DNA of 64,000 nt from Chloroflexota bacterium (GTDB lineage: Bacteria > Chloroflexota > Ktedonobacteria > Ktedonobacterales > Ktedonobacteraceae): NCBI GenBank assembly GCA_902810755.1, contig CADDYT010000008.1:1-64000 (forward strand). Reading direction: 5' to 3'. Position numbers and translations under genes: made by a program. The stretch's first letter is position 1; every line of letters begins with the position of its first letter. The notes under the pieces are model-generated. The model was not told the DNA's origin. It did no database searches and worked only from the letters and a program-made list of their open reading frames with translations. Positions 17,373 to 24,948 of the stretch are shown here, piece after piece.

Positions 17373-18014
17373 TCAGCCTCGGCGCTGGCGTCTCTTCTCC
17401 CCGATATCCTGTACCGGCTTATCCACGCGTGGAACAGGGTATTGCTCCAGCTGTGGCGTACCCGGGTTGAGGGGTTGCACAAGCTCCAGTAAGCATTGCA
17501 TACGAATATCGCTCAGGGCGGTAATCATGAGGGTATTGTCGGCGAGCAATTCGAAATCGCCGAAACAGAAGGTGCCAGCAGGAGAAGTAAATGGCGGGTC
17601 TCCCTGGTAAATCCAGAAGCTACGCTCCGCGTTATGCTCGGTACAATAGAGCCGAGCATCGTTTTGCAAAAATTCGTAGACCTCATCGACTGGCACATCC
17701 GTGAAGCGTGCTGATTGCGGGCGCAGCAGGCTAAATGCCTGCCCATCAGGATTCAGGCAAACAGGCAACCAGTACGGCAATGGCTGGCAGCAGTTACCGA
17801 AGGATTTACCGCTTCCACACGCGCAGGGGTCTGCGCTGTCTCTCTGGCGATAAATCACTTGCATGACCCTCTCACCCGGATGTGCGGGATCAGGATCACC
17901 CGGCCTCGGTCGCCAGTATGTGACCTGGATTAAAAAACCGCCATAGGGATCCAGGTTTTTCAGTTTGTCTACGCTAAACTCCAGCTCGCCTTTTGTCTTT
18001 CTTCTACGTTTCAT
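17373..18014 (-). CDS. SEC-C motif (zinc-binding) domain protein
   Basis: A 213-residue protein of unknown function. The clear feature is the SEC-C motif ADPCACGSGKSFGNCCQP (about residues 61-78), a short CxCx8CC-type zinc site best known from the SecA C-terminus and YchJ-like proteins, often used for protein binding. The rest (for example ARLYCTEHNAERSFWIYQGD and FGDFELLADNTLMITALSDI) resembles a small conserved domain found next to SEC-C motifs in Chloroflexota, but I cannot name it. The basic N- and C-termini (MKRRRKTK, EKRRQRRG) are notable. It heads a short operon whose second gene is now a pseudogene. Confidence 0.65.
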   Translation of the reverse strand: MKRRRKTKGELEFSVDKLKNLDPYGGFLIQVTYWRPRPGDPDPAHPGERVMQVIYRQRDSADPCACGSGKSFGNCCQPLPYWLPVCLNPDGQAFSLLRPQSARFTDVPVDEVYEFLQNDARLYCTEHNAERSFWIYQGDPPFTSPAGTFCFGDFELLADNTLMITALSDIRMQCLLELVQPLNPGTPQLEQYPVPRVDKPVQDIGEKRRQRRG

Positions 18015-18273
18015 GCCCTCGCTGACCCCCTCAGTTCCTCAACTTGCTTCTTCTTGAGCATGTTCTGCCCGAACATCCGAGAAAGATATCTTATTATAAC
18101 ACGATCAGGCAACTGTTATAGTGCCAGTGTGCCAGTCTGGTACCCCCGGCGCGCCGGGCCGGTAAAGGGAATGAGTCATCTGTATGGTACAATAGAATAA
18201 CTGCCATTCGAGGGCAGCGCGGCGGTAAGCCAGGCAGTAGTTTAGCAAGGTTTCAGCAAAGAAGGAGGCCAGA

Positions 18274-19443
18274 GTGGATTTCGCCCTTTCCGACGAACAG
18301 AAAATGATTCAGCAGACTGTGCGCAGTTTTGTAAATCGTGAGCTTATGCCTCTGGAAAAAGAGGTGATGGACAACGAAGGCAAGTACCCTACCGGTATCG
18401 AGCCAGGCCTGTACCATTCGCTGCAAGAGAAAGCAAAAGCGATGGGTTTCTGGGGCATCAACACGCCGGAAGAGTATGGCGGCGCCAACCTCGGCGCGGT
18501 CATGACGGCCCTCATTGCCATGGAACTGGGGCGCACGCTCGTTCCCTTCAGCTTCGGTGGAGGCGCGGACAACATCCTCTACCTGGGCAACGAGCAGCAG
18601 AAGCAGGAGTACCTGATCCCGACCATCCAGGGCAAGCGCCGCTCGTGCTTCGCGCTCACCGAGCCGGGCGCGGGTTCCGACCCCTCGGCCATTCGCACCA
18701 GCGCCGTCAAAGATGGCGACTCCTGGGTCATCAACGGGCAGAAGGTATTTATCACCAACGGCAATGAGGCCGATTTCGCCATGGTCTTCGCCGTCACCGA
18801 CCGCACAAAGCCGCCGCAGAACGGAGGGGTCACCTGCTTCCTGGTCGACCGCTCCATGGGCTGGACCTCGCGCCCCGTCTACACCATGGGCGGCTGGTCG
18901 CCCGCCGAACTCTTCTTCGAGAACGTGCGCGTCCCCGAAGACCACGTGCTGGGCGAAGTCGGCCAGGGCTTCTCGCTCGGCATGAAGTGGATCGGCCAGG
19001 GCCGCTGGCTCATTGCCTCGCGCTGCGTCGGCACGGCGGAACGCCTGCTGGAAATGGCCGTTGAATACTCCAAGCAGCGCGTCACCTTCGGCAAGCCCAT
19101 CGCGGACCGCCAGGCCATCCAGTGGATGCTGGCCGACTCCGCCGTCGAGATCCAGGCCACGAAATGGCTCGCCCTGCACGCCGCCTGGAAAGCCGACCAG
19201 GGCATGGACAACCGTCACGAGGCCAGCATGGCCAAACTCTACGGCTCCAACATGGCCAACCGCGTGGTAGACCGCGTCATGCAAATCCACGGCGGCATGG
19301 GCTACACCCGCGAAATGCCCATCGAACGCTGGTACCGCGACCTCCGCGTCACCCGCATCTACGAAGGCACAGACGAAATCCAGCACTTCATCATCGCGAG
19401 GAATCTGCTCAAGGGGTATGTGAAGATCGGGCAGTGGGATTAG
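18274..19443 (+). CDS. Acyl-CoA dehydrogenase
   Basis: A 389-residue FAD-dependent acyl-CoA dehydrogenase that introduces the alpha,beta double bond in fatty-acid or branched-chain acyl-CoA breakdown. Family features: DFALSDEQKMIQQTVRSFV at the N-terminus, FALTEPGAGSD (substrate/FAD loop), INGQKVFITNGNEADF and the C-terminal RIYEGTDEIQHFIIARNLL, whose Glu in YEGT is the catalytic base in related enzymes. The GTG start at 18274 is preceded by AAGGAGG at 18262-18268. No ETF or thiolase gene is adjacent, so the substrate class is open. A terminator hairpin follows at 19476. Confidence 0.93.
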   Translation: MDFALSDEQKMIQQTVRSFVNRELMPLEKEVMDNEGKYPTGIEPGLYHSLQEKAKAMGFWGINTPEEYGGANLGAVMTALIAMELGRTLVPFSFGGGADNILYLGNEQQKQEYLIPTIQGKRRSCFALTEPGAGSDPSAIRTSAVKDGDSWVINGQKVFITNGNEADFAMVFAVTDRTKPPQNGGVTCFLVDRSMGWTSRPVYTMGGWSPAELFFENVRVPEDHVLGEVGQGFSLGMKWIGQGRWLIASRCVGTAERLLEMAVEYSKQRVTFGKPIADRQAIQWMLADSAVEIQATKWLALHAAWKADQGMDNRHEASMAKLYGSNMANRVVDRVMQIHGGMGYTREMPIERWYRDLRVTRIYEGTDEIQHFIIARNLLKGYVKIGQWD

Positions 19444-19992
19444 TTGCCTGCCAGTTGAAAAAAGGAAGCGTGAAGAAACACCCATGCTCTGGTGAGAGGC
19501 GTGGGTGTTTTTAATGCAAATCTTGAGAGAAAAATATTTTAAACTTTCAGGAAGAATTTCCCAGGGTTTCGCCTCTGCCAGCCTTGCCAGACGTCGGCAT
19601 AGCCTGTGAAACGCTCCTTTTTTGTCAGCATCTGTAAATGGTGGAATAGCATATATCTCTGCATGGGCAAGATTATCTGGCAGGGGAGCAGGCTCTACAT
19701 CGATTCTAAAGCGTTGTATGATTTCCCCTCTCTGGTCATTTCGTGCCAGGTCGTCCAGGCCGCGCACTTCCCTACACACTAAACCCACAACTCCTCCAGG
19801 AACATTACCCAGAGTATGTCTGGGATTGTTTCCCCATAAAGCCGCACGATCTACGGAGACCCTGAATTGACGATCGGAAAATGCCTGGGAGCTAATCTCT
19901 ATTGTTCCATCGATGCGGTACTTGTAAAGCTTTCTGCCTGCTGGAATGCGGCGATAGAGAAGTTCGTCATCACCTACAAAATTATCATCCAT
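19444..19992 (-). CDS. Hypothetical protein, third gene of the TIGR04255 operon (C-terminus unclear)
   Basis: ATG 19992 lies six bases after the stop of the preceding gene, so the frame is probably translated. The first 165 residues look genuine: LLYRRIPAGRKLYKYRIDGT, then SSQAFSDRQFRVSVDRAALW, a pattern (S-x-AF-D ... SVDR) seen in small proteins of unknown function. The frame has no stop where one is expected; it stays open through the ACAD terminator and antisense to that gene down to 18253 (579 codons). The antisense part has no recognisable protein features, so I place the likely true region upstream of 19444 and suspect a lost stop or frameshift near 19550. Base composition is lower in GC than the neighbouring ACAD gene. 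Confidence 0.5.
19476..19515 (+). terminator. Rho-independent terminator of the acyl-CoA dehydrogenase gene
   Basis: AAACACCCATGC (19476-19487) pairs with GCGTGGGTGTTT (19499-19510) with one G-T pair, followed by further T residues. It lies 32 nt after the stop. Confidence 0.8.
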
Positions 19993-19998
19993 CGTTCT

Positions 19999-20604
19999 TC
20001 AACTCATCAACCATTTCCAGAGCCGCTGACGTATGCCGGGTGAATTCGCATAGCCATCTTCCATCTCAGTGTTTATATCCGCTCCCCAGTCCATCACGTA
20101 TTCTGCGCTTTGATTTCCAATGTATATTGTCAGGTTTTTTATGCCATGCCTCCACTCGAACACTACTTCTCCCTCATCACTGGCTGTCACATTTGGGTCA
20201 ATCCACTCCTGACCAGAGCTTACTATATCCAGGTAAAACAGCTCAATCCAGTGACTGGCATATTGTACTGCTTCGAACTGAGGCGCACAAGCATCATAGC
20301 CATTCCAGCCTTCGGGCCACGTCAATAAGTTATAGATCTCATTAAGAGTGGGCAGAAGGGCTTCACGGATAATCTCGTTGTTATATCGTAGCAGGTAGGA
20401 TTTTTCTGAGAAATTGACATAAGAACTAAGGGTACGAATAGCCATCTGGTAGAGTAATTTGCCAGCCGTTCCAGTACCGGGCTGTACCTCTTGAATAGAA
20501 TGCAGAGCCGATTGGCAAAGTGTAAAGCTGCTCCCACTGATACCCGTTGGTAGCCTTTCTCCAATCTCTTGATAATCCGATTTTGTATGCGCAATCTGTG
20601 GCAT
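19999..20604 (-). CDS. Hypothetical protein, second gene of the TIGR04255 operon
   Basis: A 201-residue protein of unknown function. The central segment LLTWPEGWNGYDACAPQFEA followed by EGEVVFEWRHGIKNLTIYI matches a widespread architecture seen in uncharacterised bacterial proteins: a W-x-GW-GYDA-P block, then a P-x-x-x-x-DG-x-x-x-EW strand pair that is often annotated only as hypothetical. Its ATG (20602-20604) overlaps the TAA of the TIGR04255 gene in the arrangement TAATG, a translational-coupling signature, and the third gene starts six bases after its stop. This suggests that the three products are made together and may form one complex. No catalytic motif is visible. Confidence 0.75.
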   Translation of the reverse strand: MPQIAHTKSDYQEIGERLPTGISGSSFTLCQSALHSIQEVQPGTGTAGKLLYQMAIRTLSSYVNFSEKSYLLRYNNEIIREALLPTLNEIYNLLTWPEGWNGYDACAPQFEAVQYASHWIELFYLDIVSSGQEWIDPNVTASDEGEVVFEWRHGIKNLTIYIGNQSAEYVMDWGADINTEMEDGYANSPGIRQRLWKWLMS

Positions 20605-21347
20605 TATTCGATCAACCCCCTGGTTTTATCTGTAATACTCGCTTCGAATACTTCGTTCTTGCGGTCTCGCAATCTTTCAAGAAATTGCCATATATCTTCA
20701 TCATCGCTCTCCCAGATCTGATGGCGAAACAGATCGAGATCAAGGATAACAGTAACAATCTCAGGGTTTGAGGGGGGAGCAATCGCTTCATTAATGACGA
20801 GCATGCAATCCAGGTCCTGTTGCGGTATTTGTAACTGCATGAAGAAAGTTTGCAAGGCTTTTTGTGGTAAGTGAGGCGATACTTCCGGGATTGTACTTAG
20901 ATACTCTTTAAGATCCATGAGTTCATCAGCAGGTATGTTTATTTGATTAATGTATCTAATGGCAGCCCGTGTTACGCATACTGGCTTACAGATTTCTTTA
21001 TAGATTTCCCATAAGTTTCTGGCATTGGTACTGAATTCTTTCCAGGAATTATAAGGGGCAAGCCTGTTGAATGTAAATCCTTCCAGAGTGGCCTGAAAGG
21101 TTTGCAGATTGTCCTCACTTCTAAACCAGAAACCAGTTTGTTTCTCCGAAGTATCTACCTGAAAACTTGAACCTGGCCGATAGGTAATCGCCCCGATGCC
21201 TTGATAAAAAGGCTCTATCGTCGGAAAATTACTGCTTATGCAGGGATAGATCTCTCTCAGTTTTTCTAAAAAGAAACCTTCTGGCAAAGTAACTCTCAGG
21301 TCTATGATTGCTTCCTTAATAGGCGCTCTGGAATAATGCCTTTGCAT
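20604..21347 (-). CDS. TIGR04255 family protein
   Basis: A 247-residue protein matching the TIGR04255 family: the start YSRAPIKEAIIDLRVTLPEG and the end LRDRKNEVFEASITDKTRGL are its hallmark ends (APIxEAxxxxR ... KNxxFxxxITdk). The function of the family is unknown; members are scattered across bacteria and are often found in variable genome regions beside other uncharacterised genes. ATG 21347 is used; a TTG lies one codon earlier. It heads a three-gene operon (TAATG overlap with the next gene). The whole operon, at about 19.5-21.35 kb, is visibly richer in AT than its neighbours, which suggests acquisition by transfer. Confidence 0.8.
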   Translation of the reverse strand: MQRHYSRAPIKEAIIDLRVTLPEGFFLEKLREIYPCISSNFPTIEPFYQGIGAITYRPGSSFQVDTSEKQTGFWFRSEDNLQTFQATLEGFTFNRLAPYNSWKEFSTNARNLWEIYKEICKPVCVTRAAIRYINQINIPADELMDLKEYLSTIPEVSPHLPQKALQTFFMQLQIPQQDLDCMLVINEAIAPPSNPEIVTVILDLDLFRHQIWESDDEDIWQFLERLRDRKNEVFEASITDKTRGLIE

Positions 21348-21638
21348 CAATACCCCGTTTCAAATGTAACTGTCTACACAACTGACACTGGTATTTCCGC
21401 CCCTATTATAACCCAGAAGGAAACAGCTAACATACTCATGAGTATAAGAGAAGCGGCGTTCACTGTCAATAATATGAATGATCTTCCCACTTCAGGGAAA
21501 CTGCGAAAACAGCCTTATAGCCCTTCTCTCCCATCCCCCTATCGTTCACTCCCAACTCCCCGCAAAATTCCCGTTTACTCCAATAAACACATGTGCTACA
21601 GAGCTATTTTAGTGGATGATTGGAGCAGTTGTATCATT
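21348..21638. other. Divergent spacer between the TIGR04255 operon and the GH39-like gene
   Basis: About 290 nt containing the promoter region of both divergent transcripts. An open frame runs through it into the glycosidase gene, but its predicted peptide is Pro/Ser-rich and shows no conserved feature. No repeat or clear promoter could be assigned. Confidence 0.4.
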
Positions 21639-23240
21639 ATGCTTTTCAGAGCGTATTTCAGCAGAAGGCAAGAGTTGGCGGGGAAGAGGCGCGCTTCCCG
21701 CTATGTGATGATGGCGTCGTTCTGGGTGCTGATAGTGTTGATTGGCTATGGGCTGCTGCGGAACCTGGTTGATGTGCGGGCGGCGTATCCTGCTATCCTT
21801 AACACGATCTTTTCCGACGCCGCTAATCCTGCCTTTACGATTGCTCCTGTTGGGAATGACGATAGCATCTCCTATAGCGTGACCAGTTTCTCCGGGGCGA
21901 CCATCTTGAAAGGGCAGGCGCAGGCACAGGGAAAGCAGGTGTATCTGACACTGCCCCGGCTGGGAGATGATTATTATGTGCTGCATGTGACGGAACAGAA
22001 CGCAGGTAGCACGAGCAGCCAGGATATCTCGTTTGCCGTTATCTCTGCTTTCGATGAGATAGCAGGTGCCAGGACATCTTTTGGCGTCGGGGTGCATTTG
22101 CTGGGGACGCATAATGCTGCGCTGGTTCAGCTCATTGCCGGGCTGGGGACGGGGATGGTCAGGGACGACGCGACGTGGGCGGCGGTTGAAAGGTCGCCTG
22201 GGAACTATAATTTCAGTTCGTTCGACCCGTCGATGCAGATGTTGCAGCAAAATGGCCTTGATCCTTTGCTGATCCTGGACTACAACAACCAGTTTTATGA
22301 TAATGGGCAGACGCCTTATGATGCTGCCGGATTTACGGCTTTTGCCAACTATGCGAAGGCGCTGGTGATGCACTACGGACAGCAAGTGAAAGAGGTTGAG
22401 GTCTATAACGAGTATAACGGGACGTTTTCAACGGGGCCGTGCGCGCGCAAACCGGCATGTTATGCGCAACTTCTGCGCTATACCTACCAGGCGATTAAAG
22501 CTGTACGACCGGATGTGACGGTGATTGGCGGCTCCGTATTTTCTACGGATACGAGCTGGTTCAGGCAGCTTTTCGCGGACGGTGCGCTGGCTTACATGGA
22601 TGCCGTCTCAGATCATCCGTATGCTCCCCTTGATCTCGTTTCTCCTGAAGTGCAGGGGCTTGAGGAGGAGATGCAGGAGTTGCAGGGCTTGATAAAGCAG
22701 TACAATCACGGGGTGGCAAAACCGATCTGGATTACGGAGATTGGCTGGCCATCCTGCCTCCTGCATGTAAGCGAGCGCGCGCAGGCGGACTATCTGGTAC
22801 GCGGCACGATTCTCAGCCAGGCGGCGGGCGTGCAGAAAATCTTCTGGTACGATGCTGTCAACGATGGCAGCGATAGTACGAAGATGGAGCAGAATTTCGG
22901 GCTGCTCCGGCAGCGCGATGCTCTGGGCCGCTATACGCCGAAACCTGATTTCGTGGCCTATGCTGTACTCATTCGCGAACTGGCGAACCGCTCGTTCCTG
23001 GGCAGAGAGTCCGTCTTCCCGGGCATTTACGATATGCGCTACAGCGGCAACCTGCGCGTCTTCTGGTCGACGCCGCTCGGCCAGAGCGTCACGCTCTCAA
23101 CCAACGCTCCGGTGACAGCGATCAGCATGACCGGGAAAATGCAGACGCTCCTCCCTTCGCATGGCCGTATCGTTCTCAAGGTAACGCCTGACCCGGTATA
23201 CATCCTGGGCAATATCTCCGGGGTGAGCTGGCATATGTGA
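21639..23240 (+). CDS. Membrane-anchored glycoside hydrolase (GH39/clan A-like)
   Basis: From ATG 21639 this is a 533-residue protein. A basic N-terminus (RRQELAGKRRASRY) is followed by one hydrophobic helix (VMMASFWVLIVLIGYGLLRN), so the enzyme should sit outside the cell, tethered to the membrane. After a small beta domain, the catalytic TIM barrel starts near SFGVGVHLLGTHN. EVEVYNEYNG supplies the acid/base Asn-Glu pair of clan A, and KPIWITEIGW supplies the nucleophile Glu. GH39 beta-xylosidase-like proteins fit best; GH5 or an uncharacterised group is possible. The C-terminal beta domain carries no obvious binding module. ATG 21591 is an alternative start. A broken glycosyltransferase gene follows, hinting at an exopolysaccharide locus. 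Confidence 0.75.
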   Translation: MLFRAYFSRRQELAGKRRASRYVMMASFWVLIVLIGYGLLRNLVDVRAAYPAILNTIFSDAANPAFTIAPVGNDDSISYSVTSFSGATILKGQAQAQGKQVYLTLPRLGDDYYVLHVTEQNAGSTSSQDISFAVISAFDEIAGARTSFGVGVHLLGTHNAALVQLIAGLGTGMVRDDATWAAVERSPGNYNFSSFDPSMQMLQQNGLDPLLILDYNNQFYDNGQTPYDAAGFTAFANYAKALVMHYGQQVKEVEVYNEYNGTFSTGPCARKPACYAQLLRYTYQAIKAVRPDVTVIGGSVFSTDTSWFRQLFADGALAYMDAVSDHPYAPLDLVSPEVQGLEEEMQELQGLIKQYNHGVAKPIWITEIGWPSCLLHVSERAQADYLVRGTILSQAAGVQKIFWYDAVNDGSDSTKMEQNFGLLRQRDALGRYTPKPDFVAYAVLIRELANRSFLGRESVFPGIYDMRYSGNLRVFWSTPLGQSVTLSTNAPVTAISMTGKMQTLLPSHGRIVLKVTPDPVYILGNISGVSWHM

Positions 23241-23433
23241 TGTTCTCTCAATCCCGGTACGCAGCGGCACACTATGATAGCATACGTGTAATTTCATACT
23301 ATGATAGCCCGTTTTTCCCGCAGGTATTGCTGCTGAGTCGGCAGGATGATATAATGCTGAAAAACGCTGCGGGAAGGGTACGCAATGGCCAGATTGCTCG
23401 ATTCCGGGAAGGTGATTCCGCCCAGGTTCACGC

Positions 23434-24196
23434 TTGCTGCAAGGACTTTGCTTCCCGCTCCTAAAGCAGTTGCGCGCCGTCCGCGCCTACGAGCCGCTGG
23501 TCTCGGTCATTATCCCCGCCTATAACGAGGAAGTCGGGCTGGTTGCCACGCTCAAGACGGTGATTGCCAGCACGTATTCCCGCATGGAAGTGATTGTGGT
23601 CAACGATGGCTCCAGCGATGGCACGGAGCAGGAGATGCGCGGCTTTCTCTATAAGTACCACCTGTTCGACAACCGCTTTTTCACTGAAGATATGGAGATG
23701 TCGTTCAGGATACAGCAGGCGGGTATGCACGGAAGGGCCATCAACCATTGCCGGGCTGATCAAGCAGCGCATCCGCTGGAATCGCGGGCGCATCGAGACG
23801 ATTGTACACTATACGTCAGAGATCTTCAGCAAAGGGAGCAGGAACAGGCTCTTTTTCTGGTTTGTGGTGCCTCTAGTCTATCTGAGCGATCTGGTGGCGG
23901 TCCTGCGCGTTGTCCTCACCCTGCTGCTCTACATCTACTCGCTGGAAATCGTCAACTACAGCTTTCTCTATGTCTTGATGGCGATGACCTCCTTCATTTA
24001 CCTGCTCGTCTTCCTGAGCGATGACCACGAGCGCACCCCCGGCAACATGGCGATTATTCCCCTGGTATACTTCCTCCTGCACCTCAGCACGCTCGTCGAG
24101 GTCTATACTCTGCTCACCGCGTACTGGACAATGCTAACCCGCCGTCAGGTCGGCTGGCAGAAATTGCAGAGGCGAGGGGTGGTAGATCATCAATGA
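23434..24196 (+). pseudogene. Truncated, frameshifted family 2 glycosyltransferase (processive, membrane type)
   Basis: The start is a normal GT2 nucleotide-sugar domain (EPLVSVIIPAYNEEVGLVAT ... VVNDGSSDGTEQEM). It then jumps directly to NRFFTEDMEMSFRIQQAG, so the segment with the catalytic DxD is deleted. A frameshift follows near 23750; the remaining part, in another frame, has IKQRIRWNRG (the QxxRW motif) and four membrane helices ending in TLVEVYTLLTAYWTMLTRRQ. The intact gene would have encoded a hyaluronan/cellulose-synthase-like enzyme of more than 400 residues. With both lesions it cannot be active. Confidence 0.8.
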
Positions 24197-24248
24197 GGAC
24201 AGGCTGCGCAATATGACATGGCGCAGCCTGTCCTCGTTGATGATCTAC
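24182..24248. terminator. 28-bp inverted repeat at the end of the GT2 remnant (bidirectional terminator)
   Basis: 24182-24209 pairs with 24221-24248 over 28 positions with a single G-T pair and an 11-nt loop. The left arm includes the last codons and stop of the GT2 remnant; the convergent nitroreductase gene stops 12 nt to the right of the right arm. Confidence 0.8.
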
Positions 24249-24260
24249 CCTTACTCAAGC

Positions 24261-24773
24261 TTACTCGAAGGGCTGTCCCCAGCGTTCGCTGTAGGCGACT
24301 TCGCTCAGGGGCTTGCGTTTCTTTTTGCCCTTGCCGACCGGCTGAGCCGGGTAGCCGAAGGGCAGGATGGCGAGAACGGAGACATCCTGGGGGATGCCCA
24401 GCAGAGAATTGACCTGCGGCAGGTTGTTGAAGCCAACCCAGTTGGAGCCGACGCCCTGCGACCACGCCGCCAGGATCATGTCCTGGATGGCACGACTGCC
24501 ATCGGAGACGGCAAAACGGCTCTGATCCATCGCTACCACGATAGCCAGCGGGGCCTGCGCGATATAGCGACCGGTAGGCGCGAGCTGCCCGAGCTTCTGC
24601 AACGTCTCCTTATCCTGCACAACAATAAAGTGCCAGGGCTGCCCATTCTGACTGCTGGCGGTCAGGCGGCCTGCCTCGACAATGTCCCGCACAATCGACG
24701 CGGGGATCGGCGTATCTTTGAAACTGCGCACTGCCAGCACGGTGCGAATCGTCTCAAGTGTATCCATGCACAC
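24261..24773 (-). CDS. Nitroreductase family protein
   Basis: A 170-residue FMN-dependent oxidoreductase of the nitroreductase superfamily, reducing nitro compounds, quinones or related substrates with NAD(P)H. Family signatures: AVRSFKDTPIPASIVRDIVE (FMN phosphate site), ASSQNGQPWHFIVVQD and AIQDMILAAWSQGVGSNWVG, where the small subunit interface and FMN-binding residues lie. The C-terminal ILPFGYPAQPVGKGKKKRKP is the usual GYP motif with a Lys/Arg-rich extension. ATG 24767 (MDTLETIRTV) is an equally good start. Physiological substrate unknown. Confidence 0.88.
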   Translation of the reverse strand: MCMDTLETIRTVLAVRSFKDTPIPASIVRDIVEAGRLTASSQNGQPWHFIVVQDKETLQKLGQLAPTGRYIAQAPLAIVVAMDQSRFAVSDGSRAIQDMILAAWSQGVGSNWVGFNNLPQVNSLLGIPQDVSVLAILPFGYPAQPVGKGKKKRKPLSEVAYSERWGQPFE

Positions 24774-24888
24774 TCTCTTTCTTGCTCTACGACTGGTAGA
24801 GAGAACCGACCGAGCTATATTAGCAACTTACAGATAGTAAGGCCTCTTCAAATAAGAGCATAAGATGGCGTGTATGGCAAGCTGAGGC

Positions 24889-24936
24889 ATGACAAAGGGA
24901 AGCCGACAGGCGCGCCTGTCGGCTTCCCTTTGTCAT
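24889..24936. terminator. 48-nt perfect loopless palindrome (terminator of the xanthine dehydrogenase gene)
   Basis: Each half (24 nt) is the exact reverse complement of the other, centred between 24912 and 24913 on GGCGCGCC. It lies 12 nt beyond the stop of the molybdopterin subunit gene. Confidence 0.8.
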
Positions 24937-24948
24937 TTCTTTGTATCC

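Noticed and set aside
17830..17880. The SEC-C motif of the protein at 17373-18014 as a hint of selenium
   Set aside because: SEC-C refers to a SecA C-terminal zinc motif, not selenocysteine; all its codons are ordinary Cys codons.
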